Of a stretch of 64,000 nt of DNA, positions 59,342 to 64,000 are shown one piece after another; the stretch's first letter is position 1, and each line of letters opens with the position of its first letter. A program made the translations under genes and the position numbers. The stretch spans positions 62,001 to 126,000 of the forward strand of contig JAJDED010000039.1 of NCBI GenBank assembly GCA_029259915.1, given 5' to 3'. Below the pieces are notes generated by a model that did not search any database, was not told the origin of the DNA, and was given only the letters and a program-made list of their open reading frames with translations. The DNA comes from Planctomycetota bacterium (lineage in GTDB: Bacteria; Planctomycetota; Planctomycetia; Pirellulales; Lacipirellulaceae).

Positions 59342-61108
59342 TTAAGACTTCGCGGACCCATTCTGCGGGAACTCGGGGTGCTCGCGGTCGATTACGTAGT
59401 TGCCGACGACGATTTGGTCCATCGCGGTGCGTAAAAAGCAGCTGATCGCCTCGGCTGGCGTGCGGACAATCGGTTCGTTTTCGTTGAGCGACGTGTTCAG
59501 CACAATCGGCACACCGGTCTTCTCGCGGAATGCCTCAATCAGATTCCAATAAAGCGGGTTCGTTTTTTTGGAAACCGATTGCAGTCGACCGGAACCGTCG
59601 ACGTGCGTGACCGCGGGGATCACTTCGCGTTTGTCTTTACAGATCTGAAACACACGTTCCATGAAGGGCGAGGGTTCGTTCACCTCGAAATAATCTTTGA
59701 CGTACTCTTCCTGGATGCTCGGAGCAAAGGGGCGGAAGCGCTCGCGGAATTTGATTTTTAGGTTGATGATCTCTCGCATGTCGGCCCGACGCGGATCGGC
59801 CAGCAGCGACCGGTTGCCCAGTGCGCGGGCACCCAATTCCATGCGGCCCTGGAACCACCCGACGATTTTTCCTTCGACCAGCGCATCGGCTGTGTGTTTG
59901 ACGAGTTCGACTTCTTCGAGCCTGGTGCTGGGGACGCCGGCTTCTTGAATCGCTGCTTCGATCGCTCTGTCGTCTGCAATGTCGCCCCAGTAGGCGTGGT
60001 CGAGCAAAAAACTGCGGGGTTGATCGAGAACCTTGTGCCACACGTAAAAAGCGCCGCCCACCGAAGTGCCGTTGTCGGCGGCCCCTGCGGGGACATAAAC
60101 ATTTTCGAAGGGCGTGTTGAGTGTCATTTTCCCGTTGGCTACGGAATTCATCGCCACACCGCCGACGACGCAGACGTTTTTCTGTTTCGTCTTGGCATGC
60201 AGTCGTTCGAGCAAATGGAGGATGATTTCTTCGGTCACCACCTGCAACGAGCGGGCAATGTTTTCGTGCTTTTTGGACAGCTCTTCGTTGCGCTCGCGCA
60301 CAGGACCCAGCTCGTCGACCAGACGTTGGCTGTGGAAGGGTTCGACCTTCGGGGCACCGTTGTCCCAGGCCATCAAAATGCCGTCTTTGTGGTGCGTGAA
60401 GTAATCGAGATTCAGCTCGAAACCGTCCCCCTTGGGGTAAACCATCTTGCGAAAGAAGTCGACATACTCCGGCTCGCCATACGGGGCCAGGCCCATCACT
60501 TTGTACTCGTCGCCGTAATGTGGGAAGCCCATGTAGAGCGTGATGGCGTTGTACAAAAACCCGAGCGAGTGGGGATAGAAAGTGCGATCCAAAACGTCCC
60601 ACGAAGTGCCCTTTGCGTTGGCGGTCATGGTACTGACAAAATCGCCCATGCCGTCGATCGACAGAATGGCCGACTCTTCATACGGCGAAATCAAAAACCC
60701 GGTCGCCAGGTGCGTGAGATGATGTTCGATGTGGTGGATCTGCGCCTTGACGTCCTCGACCGCACAACCACCCGCCTCGGCAAGTTGCGGCTTCAAAGCG
60801 GTCACCCGCGTTTGTCGTTTGATTCGTTCCCACACGGCCTGAAAGGTCGGGCGTTTGATCAGCACAAACCCCAGCCGCTTGGTGATGTTCGCTTTGGGAT
60901 CGGAGGAGACCGACACGTGATCGATATCAGCCATCGACACGCCGGCCGTTTCCAAACAAAACTGAATCGACTTGGTCGGGAAACCGGCCCAATGTTTGAT
61001 ACGATTGAATCGCTCTTCTTCGACAGCAGCGATCAATTGCCCGTCGCGAACAATCGCGGCCGAGGCATCACCGTGGTAGGCGTTCAAGCCCAGGATGGTT
61101 GTACTCAT
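59342..61108 (-). CDS. Carbamoyltransferase (NodU/CmcH family)
   Basis: NodU/CmcH enzymes transfer carbamoyl groups from carbamoyl phosphate to hydroxyl groups of sugars or antibiotics. The 588-residue product has the N-terminal Kae1-like domain (ILGLNAYHGDASAAIVRDGQLIAAVEEERFNRIKHWAGFP; HHLTHLATGF; ILSIDGMGDFVSTMT) and the C-terminal YrdC-like domain (GRMELGARALGNRSLLADPRRADMREIINLKIKFRERFRPFAPSI; VLNTSLNENEPIVRTPAEA). ATG 61108 is preferred; the frame is open to 61162. Together with the glycosyltransferase and polymerase-like genes it suggests decoration of a surface polysaccharide. Confidence 0.92.
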   Translation of the reverse strand: MSTTILGLNAYHGDASAAIVRDGQLIAAVEEERFNRIKHWAGFPTKSIQFCLETAGVSMADIDHVSVSSDPKANITKRLGFVLIKRPTFQAVWERIKRQTRVTALKPQLAEAGGCAVEDVKAQIHHIEHHLTHLATGFLISPYEESAILSIDGMGDFVSTMTANAKGTSWDVLDRTFYPHSLGFLYNAITLYMGFPHYGDEYKVMGLAPYGEPEYVDFFRKMVYPKGDGFELNLDYFTHHKDGILMAWDNGAPKVEPFHSQRLVDELGPVRERNEELSKKHENIARSLQVVTEEIILHLLERLHAKTKQKNVCVVGGVAMNSVANGKMTLNTPFENVYVPAGAADNGTSVGGAFYVWHKVLDQPRSFLLDHAYWGDIADDRAIEAAIQEAGVPSTRLEEVELVKHTADALVEGKIVGWFQGRMELGARALGNRSLLADPRRADMREIINLKIKFRERFRPFAPSIQEEYVKDYFEVNEPSPFMERVFQICKDKREVIPAVTHVDGSGRLQSVSKKTNPLYWNLIEAFREKTGVPIVLNTSLNENEPIVRTPAEAISCFLRTAMDQIVVGNYVIDREHPEFPQNGSAKS

Positions 61109-61304
61109 ACTTTTCTTCGATCGTGGAAAGTTCTTTAGTTCAGTGGTTCTGGAGCCTAGCAAAAGTGTCGAGTTCGCTGACGAATCTCCTCACACTCTGC
61201 TTTCCTAAGCCGCTAGTAAATAAGCTCGTTATTTTAGTCCAACCCACGAGGTTGTGCAAACATCCCGAAATCGAGCAAAGTTTGCTAGTTCCCCCCTGGT
61301 ATCA

Positions 61305-62486
61305 CTAATTTTTCGGTTTCATTCGATCCATCATTCCGCGATACATCCGCTCGTATCCCGCAACCACATTGTTCTGGTCGAGCCACTGATTCACATACTG
61401 CTTGCCCTGGCGACCTGCCTGCTGGCGACGTTCGCCGTCGTTCAGAAACTCTTCGATTGCCTCAGTTAAGGCGGTGGCGGAATTGTCGACGATGGTTGCC
61501 CCAGCCTGCTCCAGCTCGCGCCAGATATCGGTACCGCGCGTGGTGACCACCGGCGTACCACAGGCCAGAGCTTCGGGAAGCACTAGCCCAAAGTTTTCTT
61601 GGTAAGTGGGCAACACAAACACATCCGCCAACTGGTAGAGCGAGAGTTTTTCGGTGCCGCGCACCATCCCCAAAAAGTGTGTATGCTCGTCGATCCCCAG
61701 CCGACGACTTTCTGCTTGCAACTGCCGCACGTAGCTTTCGTCCCCCGGCCCGGCAATCAACAGTTGGATAGGGCGCTGCCGATCCAGCATCATGGCTCCT
61801 GCTTCCAGCAATAGCTCAATCCCTTTTTTCGGATGGATTCTGCTCAAGAAAAGTATCTTCTCTCGCTCGGGCCGAATCACTGGAAACTGATTCAGCGCGG
61901 GTTCGGGGCCTGGCAAATTCTCGTAGACCGACAGGTCCATCGCACAACTCTGGATTGCTGCGCGATCGGCGCCAGGAATCCACTTCAAAGCTTGATCGCG
62001 TTCCGCTTCGGCGGTGAAGTGAACGGTCGTCGCGTTCTGGAAAAGACGTCGTCCACCACAGGCCAGGAAGACGCGCTTCTTCAAGCTTTTTTTACGCATA
62101 CTCCAATCGTCTAGCATGCCATGCACGGTAACCACGTAAGGAATTTCCTTGGCAACCAGACATTTAGATAGCTGTAGATTGCTGGGATCCCACGGCGTAT
62201 GCAAATGGGCCACATCCACCTCATGCAAAAGATCGTCGAAACGGCGCAAGCCTTGTGTGCTGACCCGAGCCCCGGTCCACTTGGCAGGCTCCAGTTCAAC
62301 GACCTCGGGGGTATTGCCTGCATCCGACCACTGCCTGGGCACATCGGTCGCATCAAGCGTTGCCAGAATCACTCGATGCCCTTGGACGGCCATGAGCTGG
62401 CACATATCCAAGACAGCCTGCACCAATCCGCCATCTTCTGCGCGTACCCGGCGAATAAAATGAACGATCGTCAAGCGGTCATGCAT
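61305..62486 (-). CDS. Glycosyltransferase family 4 protein
   Basis: The 393-residue product is a GT-B fold enzyme of the GT4 family. It has the N-terminal domain (TIVHFIRRVRAEDGGLVQAVLDMCQLMAVQGHRVILATL; HLHTPWDPSNLQL) and the C-terminal domain with REKILFLSRIHPKKGIELLLEAGAMM, IAGPGDESYVRQL, the motif LADVFVLPTYQENFGLVLPEALACGTPVVTT containing the conserved E-x7-E (E-N-F-G-L-V-L-P-E), and EAIEEFLNDGE. It lacks membrane segments, so it is cytoplasmic. Together with its neighbours it is likely to add a sugar in surface polysaccharide assembly; substrate unknown. Confidence 0.92.
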   Translation of the reverse strand: MHDRLTIVHFIRRVRAEDGGLVQAVLDMCQLMAVQGHRVILATLDATDVPRQWSDAGNTPEVVELEPAKWTGARVSTQGLRRFDDLLHEVDVAHLHTPWDPSNLQLSKCLVAKEIPYVVTVHGMLDDWSMRKKSLKKRVFLACGGRRLFQNATTVHFTAEAERDQALKWIPGADRAAIQSCAMDLSVYENLPGPEPALNQFPVIRPEREKILFLSRIHPKKGIELLLEAGAMMLDRQRPIQLLIAGPGDESYVRQLQAESRRLGIDEHTHFLGMVRGTEKLSLYQLADVFVLPTYQENFGLVLPEALACGTPVVTTRGTDIWRELEQAGATIVDNSATALTEAIEEFLNDGERRQQAGRQGKQYVNQWLDQNNVVAGYERMYRGMMDRMKPKN

Positions 62487-62517
62487 GGGCAGTTAAGATC
62501 GCAAACAGGTTGCCTGG

Positions 62518-63846
62518 CTAACGCGACTGAGGCCAGGGAGCATAGTACGATTGCTGCACCGAGCGCCCAAACATCTTGTTGGCGAAGAACAAAATTACAA
62601 ATGCGGATATGAAGCTCAATACAATAAGGTTCGTAAATACAGAAATACCGCCACGAGCCAAGCCAAGTAACTGAGCGATCGTACAACCGGCAGGCAAAAG
62701 AATGAATGGATTGAAAGGATTTAGCCTTATGAGTTCATCGAAGAATCGCAAAAACTGTCCAAAAAATAACGCGTAGACAATCACCGCCCAAAATCCTCCC
62801 TCTGCAGCGGCGTAGCCGATCACCCCAGGTGGAAGCAGAATTGCGTCTTGGTTCACCCCGCGGACTCGTCCAAGTCGCGCTGTAGTATTTCCCAACGGGA
62901 CTGGCTTTTCAGGCCACAAAATGCGGGGGACATACCAGTAGGCCATATACTGCAAACTGAAAAGTGGTCTCATCTCGAATTGAGCAGGCCACTGTTCCAC
63001 TGCCCATAGTGCAGCCGTGCCGGTGGCCTGCCCGGCCAAGATGTCTTTTAAGCCTTTGTCGATTTTCGCCGAAACCATCGATTGCATCGTGTCGCGCACA
63101 TCCGATTGGGCAGTTCTGTTATCGCGAATCGCTGTAAAAGCGCTGATTACTACTAGCACGCCAACCATAATTGGAAAAATGTACATCAACATTCTAGCCG
63201 GCGGAAGTTGTCGAACCCGGCGATGATAAACGCCCCAGGCAAATCCCATGAGCACCCCAAGCATTGCTCGGCGTCCAAACGAACCCACCATGCTAATCGC
63301 AAAACTTGAGCCCACAATCACTAGCATTAGCGCTGTGAAAGCGAGATTAAACCGTCGATTGCTCCATACCCAGCCCGCAATCGCAGCTGCCACAGAAGCC
63401 AAAGCAATTGCAACCTGCACAGAGACTGTACGAATGAAAGGGATATGGGGACCGATAAATCGTGTCGGCAATGCGATAAGAACAATCGCAATTGCCAGCC
63501 CGATGAAAAACGAATCGCCAATATCGCGCGGCGGGCCAGAAAACTTTTTTGCAAACCAGGATGCCAGCTTTAGCCTATGATAGCTCAGCAAGAAAACCGC
63601 GATATAAACAACGGTAAATAATAAGTAAATTTTACTGGTCTTGGCGGGAGAACTCACTCTGAACAAGTAGAACTTTTCCGTATAGAGCGCAATGGCCGGA
63701 CTGATCAGTTGGTAGACAATAAACCCAAAGAGATACAGATTGCGAAAGCTGAACATGTCGACACGACGCGACAAACCCTGAACCAGCATCATGAATGCCA
63801 GGGCAAACGCCAAAAAACTCAGCACATAAACAACTGTATATTGCAT
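62518..63846 (-). CDS. O-antigen-polymerase-like membrane protein
   Basis: The 442-residue product has about ten membrane segments spread over its length (for example YVLSFLAFALAFMMLVQG; LLFTVVYIAVFLLSYHRL; FFIGLAIAIVLIALP; AALASVAAAIAGWVW-like; MLIPIMVGVLVVISAFTAI region; FWAVIVYALFFGQFL). A large periplasmic loop near residues 235-320 carries the segment RPLFSLQYMAYWYVPRILWPEKPV. This layout is common in polysaccharide polymerases/ligases (Wzy/WaaL-like), but short sequence motifs are not decisive. It lies upstream of the glycosyltransferase on the same strand. GTG at 63873 is an alternative start. Confidence 0.7.
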   Translation of the reverse strand: MQYTVVYVLSFLAFALAFMMLVQGLSRRVDMFSFRNLYLFGFIVYQLISPAIALYTEKFYLFRVSSPAKTSKIYLLFTVVYIAVFLLSYHRLKLASWFAKKFSGPPRDIGDSFFIGLAIAIVLIALPTRFIGPHIPFIRTVSVQVAIALASVAAAIAGWVWSNRRFNLAFTALMLVIVGSSFAISMVGSFGRRAMLGVLMGFAWGVYHRRVRQLPPARMLMYIFPIMVGVLVVISAFTAIRDNRTAQSDVRDTMQSMVSAKIDKGLKDILAGQATGTAALWAVEQWPAQFEMRPLFSLQYMAYWYVPRILWPEKPVPLGNTTARLGRVRGVNQDAILLPPGVIGYAAAEGGFWAVIVYALFFGQFLRFFDELIRLNPFNPFILLPAGCTIAQLLGLARGGISVFTNLIVLSFISAFVILFFANKMFGRSVQQSYYAPWPQSR

Positions 63847-63937
63847 GGCACTCGGCTCAAGAAACCCGTTCACACATTGGGAGTAGCCAGGATCGGGTAC
63901 GAGGCAGCTTTGACAGTACTACCTCAACATTCCTAGT

Positions 63938-64000
63938 TTAGGTTTGATTTCCTGCTTTGCGAGGGATCCCATAAGGCAGAATCGCTACAAGCCGCATCAC
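63938..64000 (-). CDS. Possible partial gene at right edge (C-terminus)
   Basis: A minus-strand frame entering at the right edge ends in TAA at 63938; the 20 visible residues are VMRLVAILPYGIPRKAGNQT. Another frame also stays open for a while, so the assignment is weak. If real, it would be the last codons of the gene upstream of the polymerase-like gene. Confidence 0.25.
   Translation of the reverse strand: MMRLVAILPYGIPRKAGNQT

Noticed and set aside
59894..61138. A 414-codon open frame antisense to the carbamoyltransferase gene
   Set aside because: It lies entirely within the coding region of a clear carbamoyltransferase, has no recognisable motif and reflects the GC-rich third positions of the real gene. 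The same applies to long antisense frames at 7342-8190, 34214-34957, 35465-36136 and 36440-37264.

Overview
The window looks like chromosomal DNA of a planctomycete, most likely of the Pirellulales. The evidence is a DUF1559 prepilin-like protein, several PEP-CTERM and dockerin-type secreted proteins, a LamG/beta-helix giant, LpxD/LpxI lipid A genes, a FloA flotillin, TadE/TadG-like proteins, orphan sigma-54 activators and long untranslated gaps rich in inverted repeats. No rRNA, tRNA, CRISPR array, transposase or prophage gene is visible. Housekeeping genes predominate, in short operons on both strands.

Layout. 1-6.8 kb: a membrane protein cut by the left edge, a YceI-like protein, FloA, a lipoprotein candidate, an acidic repeat protein, a LamG/dockerin/PEP-CTERM protein and a DUF1559 protein. 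6.9-9.8 kb: alanine dehydrogenase followed by a thiamine-diphosphate 2-keto acid decarboxylase. 10.1-14.1 kb: rplM-rpsI, a MarR regulator sharing an operator-like site with a Fe-S/SCP2-like protein, and trpC. 14.1-19.0 kb: two tandem PEP-CTERM paralogues, two tiny very basic proteins, a receiver-like protein, a sigma-54 promoter candidate and a receiver-less sigma-54 activator. 19.5-25.9 kb: lpxI, lpxD, bshB1-like deacetylase, a nucleotidyltransferase cassette, a lipoprotein and a Xer-type recombinase. 26-32 kb: a porin, an NtrC-type regulator, then rpe, a histidine-phosphatase-like protein and accD. 32.4-39.8 kb: a LysR regulator, gltB and gltD. 40.1-47 kb: a cyclophilin, rsmD, an ABC-F ATPase, lnt and a lipoprotein. 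47.2-49.8 kb: a HAMP-like protein with TadE, TadG and TadE. 49.8-55.7 kb: a two-lobed aspartic-protease PEP-CTERM protein, a beta-helix/LamG protein and a zinc-ribbon protein. 56-59.3 kb: uppP, groES and groEL. 59.3-64 kb: a carbamoyltransferase, a glycosyltransferase and a polymerase-like membrane protein, probably for surface polysaccharide.

Envelope work is the recurring theme: lipid A (lpxD, lpxI), lipoprotein acylation (lnt), the lipid carrier (uppP), an outer-membrane porin, lipoproteins, PEP-CTERM surface proteins and polysaccharide synthesis. Nitrogen and carbon metabolism (ald, gltBD, trpC, accD, rpe) makes up most of the rest.

The least explained material is (i) the 14-19 kb sigma-54 module with its two related small basic proteins, (ii) at least eight families of long, often perfect, intergenic inverted repeats, one family showing a compensated base change between copies, and (iii) the single-chain, two-lobed retropepsin-like protein carrying a dockerin and a PEP-CTERM tail.
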